Shown piece by piece: positions 1 through 8,410 of a stretch of DNA of 64,000 nucleotides. The DNA comes from Microbacteriaceae bacterium. Its GTDB lineage: Bacteria; Actinomycetota; Actinomycetes; Actinomycetales; Microbacteriaceae. Below the pieces are notes generated by a model, which saw only the letters and a program-made list of their open reading frames with translations, did no database searches and was not told where the DNA came from. Numbering within the stretch: position 1 is the first letter of the stretch; every line of letters starts with the position of its first letter. The DNA is taken from positions 124,001-188,000 of the forward strand of contig JAODME010000005.1 of assembly GCA_025465095.1 (NCBI GenBank). Direction: 5' to 3'. The translations under genes were made by a program, and so were the position numbers.

Positions 1-962
1 CTCCGGATGCCCAACTGGATCCAGCGAGGAAAAGACGCGACTCCGTTGCCCAGGGTGAGGTTGCTCCACGGGTTGTGGACCATGCTCGCTCCGGCATCCG
101 CGATCAGCCGCAGCTCGTCCTCGCTGCACCAGACTCCGTGCGCTGCTGACAGCCGTTCTGTCAGCAGGCCGTGATCGCCGAGCCGCGACACTAGGCCTCT
201 CTCGCCCGCCAGCGGGGAGCTGCATTGGGCTCGCGATTCGAGGAGGTGCGTGTGCACTATCGTGTCAAATTCCTCTGCCGCTCGAGCGCTCCACGCGAGC
301 AGTTCGTCACTGCACCGCTGCGGGCCAGACGGACCGAGGGCGATCTTCACCCTCGAGTCTCGGCCATGCCAGGAGCGCACGAGAGTGTGCTGCAACTCGG
401 CGAGGGTTGCCAAGTCCGGTGTTTCCCTAGCGTCCAAGCGCTTCAAAAGCATCGGCTCGAATGACGGCACGGGCGTGACCGTGCGGTGGGCGGGCATATC
501 GGCCACCATCGGGGCTAGCGTGACGCGGATGCCGAGCTCGACGTACGCCTGAAGGGCCCCCTCTATCGACTCGAGTGTGCCGCCGAGGTGGTCGAGTACG
601 GTGGTGGTGCCCGTGCGGAGAGCCGCGATACCGCCGATCATCGCGCTCACATAGCCTTCCTCGAAGTTGCGTCCAGCGGTGATGGCCGACGAGAAGGGCA
701 CCCAGGCCTCGAGCGTGAGCCCGTCAAACATGCCGCTGCCGAGATTCCCGTAGGAATGTGTGTGCGCGTTGACGAGCCCGGGAAAGACTAGACGCCCATG
801 GGCGGTGATCAGATCGTCATCCCCCGTCGGTGCGACACTGCCCGACGCGACGATGTTGCGGATCAACCCGCCCTCGATAATCAGATCCTGGGGGGACAGG
901 CTCATTTCTCCGGCCGCGCCCGTGACCACTTGTGCACCGACTATGAGGGTCCGACGTGACAT
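1..962 (-). CDS. Amidohydrolase (cytosine/guanine deaminase-like, TRZ/ATZ superfamily), 3' end cut by window edge
   Basis: The minus strand reads open from an ATG at 962 to the window edge; the ORF track misses it because the stop lies outside. The first 320 residues begin MSRRTLIVGAQVV. They carry the metal-binding NAHTH signature of the amidohydrolase TIM barrel, then HTHLLES, AHGVWC and a VHNPWSNLTLGNG strand, all typical of chlorohydrolase/cytosine-deaminase-type enzymes that release ammonia from ring C-NH2 groups. It would act in the cytosol. The gene is divergent from the ABC-importer operon and shares its 295-bp upstream region, so it probably works on the same imported N-heterocycle or ureide. 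Family assignment is firm; the exact substrate cannot be read from sequence. Confidence 0.85.
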   Translation of the reverse strand, partial: MSRRTLIVGAQVVTGAAGEMSLSPQDLIIEGGLIRNIVASGSVAPTGDDDLITAHGRLVFPGLVNAHTHSYGNLGSGMFDGLTLEAWVPFSSAITAGRNFEEGYVSAMIGGIAALRTGTTTVLDHLGGTLESIEGALQAYVELGIRVTLAPMVADMPAHRTVTPVPSFEPMLLKRLDARETPDLATLAELQHTLVRSWHGRDSRVKIALGPSGPQRCSDELLAWSARAAEEFDTIVHTHLLESRAQCSSPLAGERGLVSRLGDHGLLTERLSAAHGVWCSEDELRLIADAGASMVHNPWSNLTLGNGVASFPRWIQLGIR

Positions 963-1257
963 CCGCACTCCTTCGACGCTCGCCAGTATGTCCGATTATT
1001 TCATGTCACGGAAACCGATTCGCTGAAAGCGAGTGAGACCCGGGCCCGGCTCGCGGGCGGGGTGACGCGATGAACCAGGCCGACAGCCGTTCTACGCTCT
1101 TCCCGCGCTTCGGTGCCTCATTCGCGAACATGATCGGCGCCTTCCGTGGAAACGCAAATGTCATGAGATGGAAACATTACGGTCCTAGCCTTAGTCGAGT
1201 CGCCCGCATCCTGCGACAGACCGAGATGCAAGCGACAGAGAGAGAAGGGCTTGAGTA
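963..1257. other. Divergent intergenic region between amidohydrolase and ABC operon
   Basis: These 295 bases must contain the promoters of the divergent amidohydrolase and the 10-gene plus-strand operon. I see no strong operator; only weak inverted repeats occur, such as AATGT...ACATT near 1152-1176. A purine-rich AGAGAGAAGGG stretch just before 1258 serves as ribosome binding site for the ATPase gene. A 62-codon plus-strand ORF at 1070-1258 has no recognisable features and is not called. Confidence 0.5.
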
Positions 1258-2121
1258 GTGAGAGAGAATCTCAGCAAGAAGGCCAGTGCTGCCGGCCAGG
1301 GTGAAAACCCCGATGGAGTCGACGCGGTGGCCATCTCCGCGCGCAACATCGTCAAGACGTACACGATCGGACGTGAGGGCAAGCCCATGCTCGTCCTTGA
1401 TGACGTTTCCCTTGACGTCCGTCGCGGCGAATTCCTCGCAATCATCGGGCCAAGTGGCTCCGGAAAGACGACCCTCCTGCGAATTATCGCCAGCCTCGAG
1501 AGTGCAGACTCCGGTCAGGTCATCGCCCAGGGGCGACCGGTAACGCAGCCGAGCGCCGAACGAGCGATGGTCTTCCAGCACTTCGGGCTCTTTCCGTGGA
1601 AGAACATCATCGACAACGTCAAGTTCCCGCTGAAGATTCGTGGGGTCAAAGACGCTGAGGCGACGGCAATTGCACGAGATCAGCTACGGCGCGTAGGACT
1701 TAAGCCGCAGTTCGAGCAGAGCCATCCCCACCAGCTATCGGGCGGCATGCAGCAGCGGGTCGGCCTCGCACGTGCGCTTGCCACCGACGCGGATGTGCTG
1801 TTGATGGACGAGCCGTTCGGCGCGTTGGACGCTCAGACTCGTGAGGTCCTGCAGGGCGACCTGGCACGAGTGTGCGCGCAGACCTCCAAGACGGTCATCC
1901 TCGTCACTCACGACATCGACGAGGCAGTACTCCTCGCCGACCGCATTCTCGTGCTGACCGCCGGCCCCGGGCGGGTGGGCGAGATTGTCGACGTCGACCT
2001 GCCTCGTCCTCGCTGGGAATACGACGTGCGCGCTCACCCGAAGTATCCGGAGGTGCGCCGTCACGTCTGGGATCTGTTGCGTTCGCACATCACCGAGGAC
2101 GGCGCAAATGACGGCGACTGA
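1258..2121 (+). CDS. ABC transporter ATP-binding protein (nitrate/sulfonate/taurine type)
   Basis: This 287-residue nucleotide-binding subunit would energise import through the two permeases downstream. Visible motifs are Walker A GPSGSGKTT (about residue 67), a Q-loop VFQHFGLFPW, the signature LSGGMQQRVGLARA (about 160), Walker B VLLMDEPFGALD and a switch histidine in LVTHDIDEA. The size and FGLFPW-type Q-loop fit the SsuB/TauB/ThiZ-like subfamily. The start is GTG at 1258, preceded by a purine-rich ribosome binding site. The 3' end overlaps the first permease gene by 14 bases, indicating translational coupling. The family is known to take up small organic anions or N-heterocycles; the actual ligand is inferred only from the neighbouring catabolic genes. 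Confidence 0.93.
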   Translation: MRENLSKKASAAGQGENPDGVDAVAISARNIVKTYTIGREGKPMLVLDDVSLDVRRGEFLAIIGPSGSGKTTLLRIIASLESADSGQVIAQGRPVTQPSAERAMVFQHFGLFPWKNIIDNVKFPLKIRGVKDAEATAIARDQLRRVGLKPQFEQSHPHQLSGGMQQRVGLARALATDADVLLMDEPFGALDAQTREVLQGDLARVCAQTSKTVILVTHDIDEAVLLADRILVLTAGPGRVGEIVDVDLPRPRWEYDVRAHPKYPEVRRHVWDLLRSHITEDGANDGD

Positions 2122-2908
2122 CACAAAACGATTGCGACGGTTCAACACGGCCCGTACTCTGCGCCAGTCGCCGATGTGGGCCAAGCACCTCACGCTCGGG
2201 CTTGGGCTCATTGCGCTGTGGGAGCTGTCCTCACTGTTTCTCGACCCGATCGTGCTCCCACCGTTCCATTCGGTTGTGGTCGCATTCTTCGTGCTCCTCT
2301 TCAACGGTTCGCTCATCGCAGCGCTCGGACAGAGCCTCCTGCTCCTGGTCCTGGGCCTCGCGGCCGCGCTGGTGACCGGGCTCGTTGTGGGGATTATCGT
2401 CGGGCGGGTTTCGATTGTGGAACGCATGGTCGTCCCATTTCTGGGCGCCCTCTACGCGATGCCAACGATCGCGCTGATTCCTCTCATGCTGGTCTGGTTC
2501 GGCTTCGGTCTCGGCGGGCGAGTAGTTGTGGTCTGGCTGGTCGCGTTCTTCCCGATGCTGGTGGCGGTGCATGCCGGAGTGAGGGACGCACCGCGTGATC
2601 TGACAGAGGTGGCGCGTTCGTTCGGCGTTCGCCGAGAGATCACCCTGCTGCGCACTGTCATCCTGCCGAGCGCGCTGCCCATGATTCTCAACGGCCTGCG
2701 ACTCTCGGTGGGACGCGGCATCGTCGGCATGGTGATTGCGGAAGTTTACTTGCGGCTCGGAGGCATTGGCGGCCTGATCTCCGAATACGGCGCCGTCTTC
2801 CGTACCGACTACGTCATTGCGGCGATCGCGTCCCTCCCCGCGCTTGGCTTGCTGCTCGCCGCGGGCGTCGAGTACCTAGAAAGGCGCGTCCGCCACTGGC
2901 GGCGGTAA
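2108..2908 (+). CDS. ABC transporter permease (SsuC/TauC-like)
   Basis: The ORF track begins this frame at 1985, but the supported start is the ATG at 2108 (MTATDTKRLRRF), inside the end of the ATPase gene. The product has about 266 residues with six hydrophobic segments and a cytoplasmic loop EVARSFGVRREITLLRTVILPSALP matching the EAA motif that docks on the ATPase. The fold is BPD_transp_1. It is the first of two permeases in the operon, which suggests a heterodimeric channel. The second permease lies after the binding-protein gene, an unusual interleaved order. Confidence 0.92.
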   Translation: MTATDTKRLRRFNTARTLRQSPMWAKHLTLGLGLIALWELSSLFLDPIVLPPFHSVVVAFFVLLFNGSLIAALGQSLLLLVLGLAAALVTGLVVGIIVGRVSIVERMVVPFLGALYAMPTIALIPLMLVWFGFGLGGRVVVVWLVAFFPMLVAVHAGVRDAPRDLTEVARSFGVRREITLLRTVILPSALPMILNGLRLSVGRGIVGMVIAEVYLRLGGIGGLISEYGAVFRTDYVIAAIASLPALGLLLAAGVEYLERRVRHWRR

Positions 2909-2976
2909 AACCCGAGCCTCGATCCCCCGAGTCCGCAATCCGCGACTAGGGAACATCTTCCACTGAAACAAGCGAA

Positions 2977-4065
2977 ATGGAGTCTCCAATGCTGCACACC
3001 AGCCCAATGCTTCGCCGTAGCGTCACGTTTATAGGAGTGGCCGGTTTGAGTCTGGCCCTTATTACGGGTTGTTCGAGCGCTGAAAATAGTGCAGAACTAG
3101 ACGACTCGAGCCAGACCGGGGAGAAGCCCTCCTTCGAACTGGACGGCGAGAACATCCGAATCACCTTCGGTGACGCGAGCGCCCAGTCGCTCGGCAACCG
3201 GTACATGATCGCCCAGCTTGAAGGATGGGGCGCGACGGTCGACGACATCGCTTTGACGACAGCTACCGGGCTGTCGGCAATAATCGCCGGCCAAGCGGAT
3301 TTCGCGGCCGGCCAGGGTGCGGACGAGGCCATTCTGGGCCTCGCGATGGGCGCCGACCTGACGGCGATCGGCGCACCCGACAGTGCTAATTCGTATGTCG
3401 TCATCGCGAGGAGCGAAATCGAGTCGATCGAGGACCTTCGAGGTGCACGGATCGCGACGTCGGGACCCGGCGGATTCAACACCGCGCTCATGTACCTTGC
3501 GCTTCAAAACGCGGGTATTGACCCCGACTCCGATGCGAGCTTGCTCTCCATCGGCGGCAGTCCGGAGCGCGCGGCCGCGCTGCTCACCGGCAACGTCGAC
3601 GCCACCGTCGTGTTTTATGCCGACTGGGCTCAGATTCAGGCGCAGTCTGACGACGTGCACCTGCTCGCGGTCATGGACGAACTCGTCCCGAATATCCCTG
3701 ACCTGTACTACTACGGGGAGACGGCGTATTGGGATGAGCACCCAGAGGTGGCCTTGGCAGTTGCCTGTGCGAACTTGAACGCGAATGCGATCATCTCCCA
3801 GGACAAAGAAGCGTTCGTCGACTTCGCGGCGTCATCGATCACCGGCTCCGATCGCGAGATCACGGATTACACGTACGATCGGCTCATCGAGCTCGACAAC
3901 TGGCCGACCGAGCCGGAGGAGATCATGAACCTGGATGGTCTTGACGCCCTTCAAGAGCTCCTTCTACAGACCGGCGACCTCGAGTCGCCCACCGACATCG
4001 GCGATCTCGTCGACCTGAGCTACCTCGAGGAGGCTCAGGAAATGGGTTGCGGTGTGAGCGACTGA
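2977..4065 (+). CDS. ABC transporter substrate-binding lipoprotein (NMT1/SsuA-like)
   Basis: This is the extracytoplasmic binding protein of the importer, 362 residues from the ATG at 2977 (an alternative ATG at 2992 is possible). The N terminus has a positively charged stretch (MLRRS), a hydrophobic core and a lipobox LITGC, with the lipidated Cys at about residue 32. The mature part has the periplasmic-binding type II fold of NMT1/THI5 and sulfonate-binding proteins: ATGLSAIIAGQADFA, then DLRGARIATSGPGG, then GNVDATVVFYADW. Relatives bind taurine, nitrate, riboflavin or pyrimidine precursors of thiamine, so a small N-containing ligand is plausible. It ends in TGATG, overlapping the second permease start by one base. 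Confidence 0.9.
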   Translation: MESPMLHTSPMLRRSVTFIGVAGLSLALITGCSSAENSAELDDSSQTGEKPSFELDGENIRITFGDASAQSLGNRYMIAQLEGWGATVDDIALTTATGLSAIIAGQADFAAGQGADEAILGLAMGADLTAIGAPDSANSYVVIARSEIESIEDLRGARIATSGPGGFNTALMYLALQNAGIDPDSDASLLSIGGSPERAAALLTGNVDATVVFYADWAQIQAQSDDVHLLAVMDELVPNIPDLYYYGETAYWDEHPEVALAVACANLNANAIISQDKEAFVDFAASSITGSDREITDYTYDRLIELDNWPTEPEEIMNLDGLDALQELLLQTGDLESPTDIGDLVDLSYLEEAQEMGCGVSD

Positions 4066-4937
4066 TGCAGACTCCTCCAAGCCAAGCGGCCAGTCTGCGC
4101 CCAGACGCTGTCACAGCGGAAGCAGCATTGGTGCCTTCGCCGGTAGCGGGGCGGCCACCGGGTTCGGTGCTGCGAGCATCGTGGTGGCAACTTGCGCTTC
4201 GGCGGTGGTGGCCCCCGGCCGTCTTCGGGCTCGCCGCGCTCATCCTGTGGGAGCTCATCAGTCAGTCGATCAACCCGCTTCTCTTCGCCGCACCTAGTCG
4301 CACCGTAGAGGCGTTCGGCGAGCTCATTCTGAGTGGTGAACTGCTCGATGCGCTGATCGTGACGTTGTCTTATCTGGTTCCCGGGCTCCTGATCTCCGTA
4401 GTCCTCGGTATCGCACTCGGAATCTTCATGGGGCGCTCGGTGACCTGGGGCACGCTTCTGCAGCCCTATCTCGACGCCATCTACGCTCTGCCAAGGGTGG
4501 CGATCATCCCGCTCGTCATCCTTTGGTTCGGCGTGGGCTACGAGGCACGAATCTTCATCATTGTGCTTGGTTCAGTGGTCCCCATCGCTATGAGCACGTC
4601 CGCTGGTGTCAGATACACGAGCGTGAAGCTACTGGAGGCCGCGCGAAGCTTCCAGGCCACCGAGTTGCAGATAATCCGGCATGTCGTCATCCCCTCCTCG
4701 ATTCCGTTCATCATTTCGGGACTTCGGATTGGTACTGAACGTGCCCTTGTCGGCGCGGTCATCGCCGAAGTGTTCCTGTCGCTCACAGGTCTGGGCGGCA
4801 TCATCCAGACCGAGGCAGAGCGTTTCAACGCCCCCTACGTGATTGCCGCCGCGCTGGTGTACGCACTACTCGGTGGGCTTTCCATGACGGCGCTCGGCGC
4901 GATCGAACGACGCATTGCGGCCTGGAAAGCCGCTTGA
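4065..4937 (+). CDS. Second ABC transporter permease (SsuC/TauC-like)
   Basis: The ORF track starts this frame at a TTG (4047), but the ATG at 4065 overlapping the lipoprotein stop is the better choice, giving about 290 residues. A roughly 50-residue cytoplasmic N-terminal tail precedes six membrane segments. The EAA-like loop is LLEAARSFQATELQIIRHVVIPSS. It resembles the first permease in overall plan but differs in sequence, fitting a heterodimeric membrane domain rather than a recent duplication. Its stop overlaps the upstream frame of the next gene, so the operon continues without a break. Confidence 0.91.
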   Translation: MQTPPSQAASLRPDAVTAEAALVPSPVAGRPPGSVLRASWWQLALRRWWPPAVFGLAALILWELISQSINPLLFAAPSRTVEAFGELILSGELLDALIVTLSYLVPGLLISVVLGIALGIFMGRSVTWGTLLQPYLDAIYALPRVAIIPLVILWFGVGYEARIFIIVLGSVVPIAMSTSAGVRYTSVKLLEAARSFQATELQIIRHVVIPSSIPFIISGLRIGTERALVGAVIAEVFLSLTGLGGIIQTEAERFNAPYVIAAALVYALLGGLSMTALGAIERRIAAWKAA

Positions 4938-4966
4938 CCGACCACCAATCAAGAAAAGGACCAATT

Positions 4967-5986
4967 GTGGAGCAGAGACCATTTACCTATGTCTCGAATC
5001 AGGATGTCCGTGCGATTCTCACCCCGGCGGACGCGGTTCGCATCGCACGGGACACCCTCGTCGAGCACGCTCGCGGTCAGGTGGATTGGGGTGACCCTCG
5101 GCAGGCGAACGTGAAGGTGAGGCAGTCACCGACGCACTACAAAATGAAGGGGTGCGTGTTGCACGGCATCGGCGTCGCGGGATTCCGCGTCGTGGGCCTG
5201 CGGCGTACCGATGAGGGCTACGCGGTCGCGGCGCACCGTCCGACCAAGAGCGTCCTCCTAAGCGATCCCTTGACTGGTGCGTTTTTTGGAATAGTGGACG
5301 AGCGCTGGGCCTACGGACTGCGCACCGGGGCGTGCGCCGCCGTAGCGATTGAGGCACTCATGGTGCCCGATGCCACCGACCTGACCATCATCGGTACCGG
5401 ACACATGGCTTACGCGACCGTGCAGACGGTGAATGAGATCATGCCGCTAGAGCGCATCCGGGTGTTCTCCCGGAGTCAAGATCGGCGCGAGGCATTTGCC
5501 GCCCGCCTGGCCCAGGATCTAGGCATCACAGTAGAGGTGATGGATTCCGTCGAGGCGGCTGTACGCGATGCCGCCGTGATCGTCACAGCGACGGAGGCTG
5601 CCCAGCCGATCATCCATCACGAATGGCTTCGACCGGGCGCAGTCGTCTACGCGATGGGCACCAACCAGGAGTGTGACACCGCGAGCTACGATCGAATGCG
5701 CTTCATCGCGGACGAGCGGCAGCAGATCGAAGTTTGTTTTGAAATCAAACGGTGGATCGAAGAAGGTACCTACGACCCATCAATGATCGAGGGCGACCTC
5801 GCCGAGGTCATCACCGGCAAGATCCGACGGGAGTCCGCGGATGACCAGTTTCTCGTGCGCAGCCAGGGCCTGGTCACACAGGACGTTGCCCAGGCCTACT
5901 GGATCTACCAGCAAGCCGTCGAACGCGGTCTCGGGGTCGACCTCGAGGCGTCGCTCGTCGATGACTTCGGCGCGGATCTGTTCTAG
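4967..5986 (+). CDS. Ornithine cyclodeaminase / mu-crystallin family NAD(P)-dependent enzyme
   Basis: The track start (TTG, 4934) is unlikely. GTG at 4967 lies six bases after an AAAAGGA ribosome binding site and gives MEQRPFTYVSNQDV, about 339 residues. The Rossmann fingerprint is IIGTGHMAYATVQ at about residue 130. The N-terminal substrate domain holds a conserved-looking KMKG strand and RRTDEGYAV, and the C-terminal part has YAMGTNQECD. Members deaminate or reduce amino or imino acids (ornithine cyclodeaminase, alanine dehydrogenase, ketimine reductase). In this operon it could process an amino acid or imine product released by ring opening. The specific reaction is not readable. Confidence 0.85.
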   Translation: MEQRPFTYVSNQDVRAILTPADAVRIARDTLVEHARGQVDWGDPRQANVKVRQSPTHYKMKGCVLHGIGVAGFRVVGLRRTDEGYAVAAHRPTKSVLLSDPLTGAFFGIVDERWAYGLRTGACAAVAIEALMVPDATDLTIIGTGHMAYATVQTVNEIMPLERIRVFSRSQDRREAFAARLAQDLGITVEVMDSVEAAVRDAAVIVTATEAAQPIIHHEWLRPGAVVYAMGTNQECDTASYDRMRFIADERQQIEVCFEIKRWIEEGTYDPSMIEGDLAEVITGKIRRESADDQFLVRSQGLVTQDVAQAYWIYQQAVERGLGVDLEASLVDDFGADLF

Positions 5987-5988
5987 TG

Positions 5989-6420
5989 ATGTCGTCATTT
6001 CTGGGAGAGGACAGACCCATTTCCAAAGTGAAGATCACGACGCTCGACGACGGCGTGATGATCCCAATGAACGACGAGAAGGGGATCTCCCGCTCGCTCG
6101 TCGGAGCGGCGGACGGAGCCAGGCTCGTTGATGTCCACGTCAACGTGATCAAAGCTTCCGTGCCGCCCGCGCCCTATCACGTCCACGATGTCGCTGAGAA
6201 CGTGTACATCATTCTCGAGGGTACCGCTCACGCGATTGTCGATGGGGTGCACTACATGTTGAAGCCGCGCGACGTCGTATTCATCCCGCCCGGCGTCCCG
6301 CACGCCGCTGGGAGCACGCCGGACGGACCAGTGACACTGATCGAGATCTACGCGCCTGTCGGGAAGGACTACCGACGCGTCCCGGCCTCGACTCCCATCG
6401 GAGCACCCGACGGTGAGTGA
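5989..6420 (+). CDS. Small single-domain cupin protein
   Basis: This is a protein of about 143 residues with one cupin barrel. Motif 1 reads YHVHDVAENVYIILEG (HxH...E...G metal site) and motif 2 reads IPPGVPHAAG. ATG 5989 follows the upstream TAG directly; GTG 5986 overlaps it and is an alternative start. Small cupins are metal-dependent enzymes or sensor-like proteins. Some bicupins of ureide pathways are aminohydrolases, but this one has only one barrel and lacks the length of (S)-ureidoglycine aminohydrolase. Its place between the deaminase-like and phosphoribosyltransferase-like genes suggests a step in the same pathway. Confidence 0.8.
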   Translation: MSSFLGEDRPISKVKITTLDDGVMIPMNDEKGISRSLVGAADGARLVDVHVNVIKASVPPAPYHVHDVAENVYIILEGTAHAIVDGVHYMLKPRDVVFIPPGVPHAAGSTPDGPVTLIEIYAPVGKDYRRVPASTPIGAPDGE

Positions 6421-6488
6421 GTCGATAACCGTCCCAGGCGACCTCGAAGGGATCAGCCCGGTTCTCACAAGAATCGGCTGAAGACTAC

Positions 6489-7103
6489 ATGGACGATCTG
6501 CTCACTGCCCTGCTCGGCCGCAACGGCGACGTGTTCCAGGACCGACTCCAGCGCAAAGCGGAACTGGCCCGCGACATCATCGCTTCGTCGTACCTGACGG
6601 GCGAGTTCACCATGTCAGACGGTCTCAGCTCGACCTACATCTTTCATCCTTCCCTGTTCATGACGAAACCGACGGTCCTCAGGCGCCTCGTAAGCGTGCT
6701 GGCCGCCCTCGTCCCTCAGCGCATCGACCGTTTAGCCGGCTCGGAGCCCGGTTCTCTGCCCATCGCGACGGGGTTGGCTCTCGAGACGGGAATACCGTTC
6801 ATCGCGCTGCGGGAGGTTCCTGAAGCGGCTCCCCTGAGCTTCGCGGCACTGGGGGAGGTGCACGCGGGTGAGCGGGTGGTCGTCGTCGAAGACGTGGTGA
6901 AGTCTGGATCTCGTGCGCTGGCTGCAGCCCGCGCGATCGAGCGCTCCGGCGCGATCGTGGACCGAGTCCTTTGCGTGATCGATCGGGAGGAGGGCGGCTC
7001 GGCGCTGCTATCGGAGGCAGGTCTCCTGCTCGAACCCCTTTTCACCGCTCGTGAGCTGTTAGTCACACCGGGCCGGGCTCCGGGGTCAAGGGGAGGGCGA
7101 TGA
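6489..7103 (+). CDS. Orotate phosphoribosyltransferase-like protein with altered catalytic loop
   Basis: This 204-residue protein has the type I phosphoribosyltransferase fold. The N-terminal hood region reads GEFTMSDGLSSTYIFHPSLF, as in PyrE (tGeFtLkSG...Y). The PRPP-loop strand is VVVVEDVVKSGS at about residue 134. Two oddities stand out. The flexible catalytic loop, which in OPRTs carries the KxxKxHG lysines and histidine, reads LREVPEAAPLSF and has none of them; and the loop after the ED pair is KSGS rather than TTGG. It may bind a nucleotide, PRPP or an orotate-like ligand without normal catalysis, perhaps as a sensor. Overlap of four bases with the M20 gene (GATGA region) ties it to the catabolic operon. 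Confidence 0.78.
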   Translation: MDDLLTALLGRNGDVFQDRLQRKAELARDIIASSYLTGEFTMSDGLSSTYIFHPSLFMTKPTVLRRLVSVLAALVPQRIDRLAGSEPGSLPIATGLALETGIPFIALREVPEAAPLSFAALGEVHAGERVVVVEDVVKSGSRALAAARAIERSGAIVDRVLCVIDREEGGSALLSEAGLLLEPLFTARELLVTPGRAPGSRGGR

Positions 7104-8410
7104 CCAGGGGAAAGCTCGACGCGCCCGTAGTGCTTGGTTCAGCGCGTGCCGAGCACATCGAGTCGATGATAGGGCAACTCGCGGAGCTCAGCGAAGGTGG
7201 TCCCGGTGTAACCCGCCTCGCCTACTCGCCCCTCGAACGCCGTGCCCACGCGCTCTTCGCCCAATGGATGAGCGATCTCGGCTGCTCCGTCACTACAGAC
7301 GCTGCCGGCAACACAATCGCGGAGCGGCCGGGAGCAGTGCCGGGAAGACCGGCCATCGGGGTTGGCAGTCACCTCGACTCTGTCTACTCGGGCGGGCGCT
7401 TCGATGGAATCGCGGGCGTTGTCGCGGGCGTTGAACTAGTACGCCTGTTGGCGGAAGCGGGTATGACCCTGGAGCATCCACTTCGCATTGTCGCCTTCGC
7501 GGGCGAGGAAGGCGCCCGCTTCGGGCAGGCCTGCGTCGGATCCAAACTTGCCGCGGGGCTCACCGCCCGGCACGTCCTTGACGAGCTGACAGACCGCAGC
7601 GGAACCAGTCTTTCTGCGGCGATGCGCGAGATCGGCCTCGACCCGGACTCCGCCGCCGCACAAGGGTGGGATGCCGACGACTGGGCAGTCTTCCTCGAAC
7701 TGCACATCGAGCAGGGCAAAGTGCTTGAGAACTCCGGCGCGGCGGTCGGACCCGTCGACCTAATCTCCGGATCCACCCGGCTTTCATTCGTCATGACCGG
7801 ACGGCCGTCGCATACGGGTGGCACCCCCATGCTCAATCGGTCCGACGCGCTCGCGGCGGCGGCCGAGGCGGTTCTCATCGCCGAAACGCTCGCTTCCGAC
7901 GACACTCACCGCGGTACGCGGGCGACGGTAGGGCGACTTTCTGTCGAACCCAATTCGATCACCACAATTCCCGGACGCGTGACATTCAGTCTCGATGTGC
8001 GTGACATCGACGCAGATCGGCAACGCCGCGCTGTCACCGAGATAGTTGGCCGAGTCATGGCGACGTGTCGACGCCGGAAGGTCACGCTTGAGGTGAATCT
8101 CATCGCCGACACGTCGCCGGTCGTGATGCCGCTGTGGGTTCGCCAGGCGCTGGTCGCAGGCGCCAAGGAACTCGATGTGCCCTATCGGGTACTCGGTTCG
8201 GGCGCGAGCCATGACGCTCAGATGATCAATACGTTTGTGCCGACGGCGTTGTTGTTCGTGCCTAGCCGTGACGGGCTTTCGCACGTGCCGGACGAGTGGA
8301 CAGAGTTCGCGCAGGTGGCTACGGGAGTCGACGTTCTCGCGCGCGCGGTGATCGGCTTGGACAAATCTATGACGGCGTCGGAGCGCGTCGCGTCAAAGGA
8401 GGAACTGTGA
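7100..8410 (+). CDS. M20-family Zn amidohydrolase (N-carbamoyl-L-amino-acid hydrolase / ureidosuccinase / allantoate amidohydrolase type)
   Basis: This 436-residue cytosolic metallohydrolase of the hydantoinase/carbamoylase (HyuC/AllC) branch has its metal ligands in order: GSHLDSV, GRFDGIAG, GEEGARFG, LELHIEQG and LSHVPDEW, with the dimerisation domain between about residues 210 and 325. The family hydrolyses N-carbamoyl amino acids or allantoate to an amino acid plus CO2 and ammonia. Next to a dihydroorotase, the simplest role is hydrolysis of N-carbamoyl-L-aspartate to aspartate, but beta-ureido acids or allantoate are possible. It overlaps both neighbours (GATGA upstream, GTGA downstream), so stoichiometric coupled translation is likely. 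Confidence 0.88.
   Translation: MTRGKLDAPVVLGSARAEHIESMIGQLAELSEGGPGVTRLAYSPLERRAHALFAQWMSDLGCSVTTDAAGNTIAERPGAVPGRPAIGVGSHLDSVYSGGRFDGIAGVVAGVELVRLLAEAGMTLEHPLRIVAFAGEEGARFGQACVGSKLAAGLTARHVLDELTDRSGTSLSAAMREIGLDPDSAAAQGWDADDWAVFLELHIEQGKVLENSGAAVGPVDLISGSTRLSFVMTGRPSHTGGTPMLNRSDALAAAAEAVLIAETLASDDTHRGTRATVGRLSVEPNSITTIPGRVTFSLDVRDIDADRQRRAVTEIVGRVMATCRRRKVTLEVNLIADTSPVVMPLWVRQALVAGAKELDVPYRVLGSGASHDAQMINTFVPTALLFVPSRDGLSHVPDEWTEFAQVATGVDVLARAVIGLDKSMTASERVASKEEL

Noticed and set aside
1070-1258. 62-codon plus-strand ORF whose TAG overlaps the ABC ATPase GTG
   Set aside because: Although it has a possible start and a coupled stop, the sequence shows no domain or conserved pattern and it sits in the shared promoter region; coding cannot be supported.
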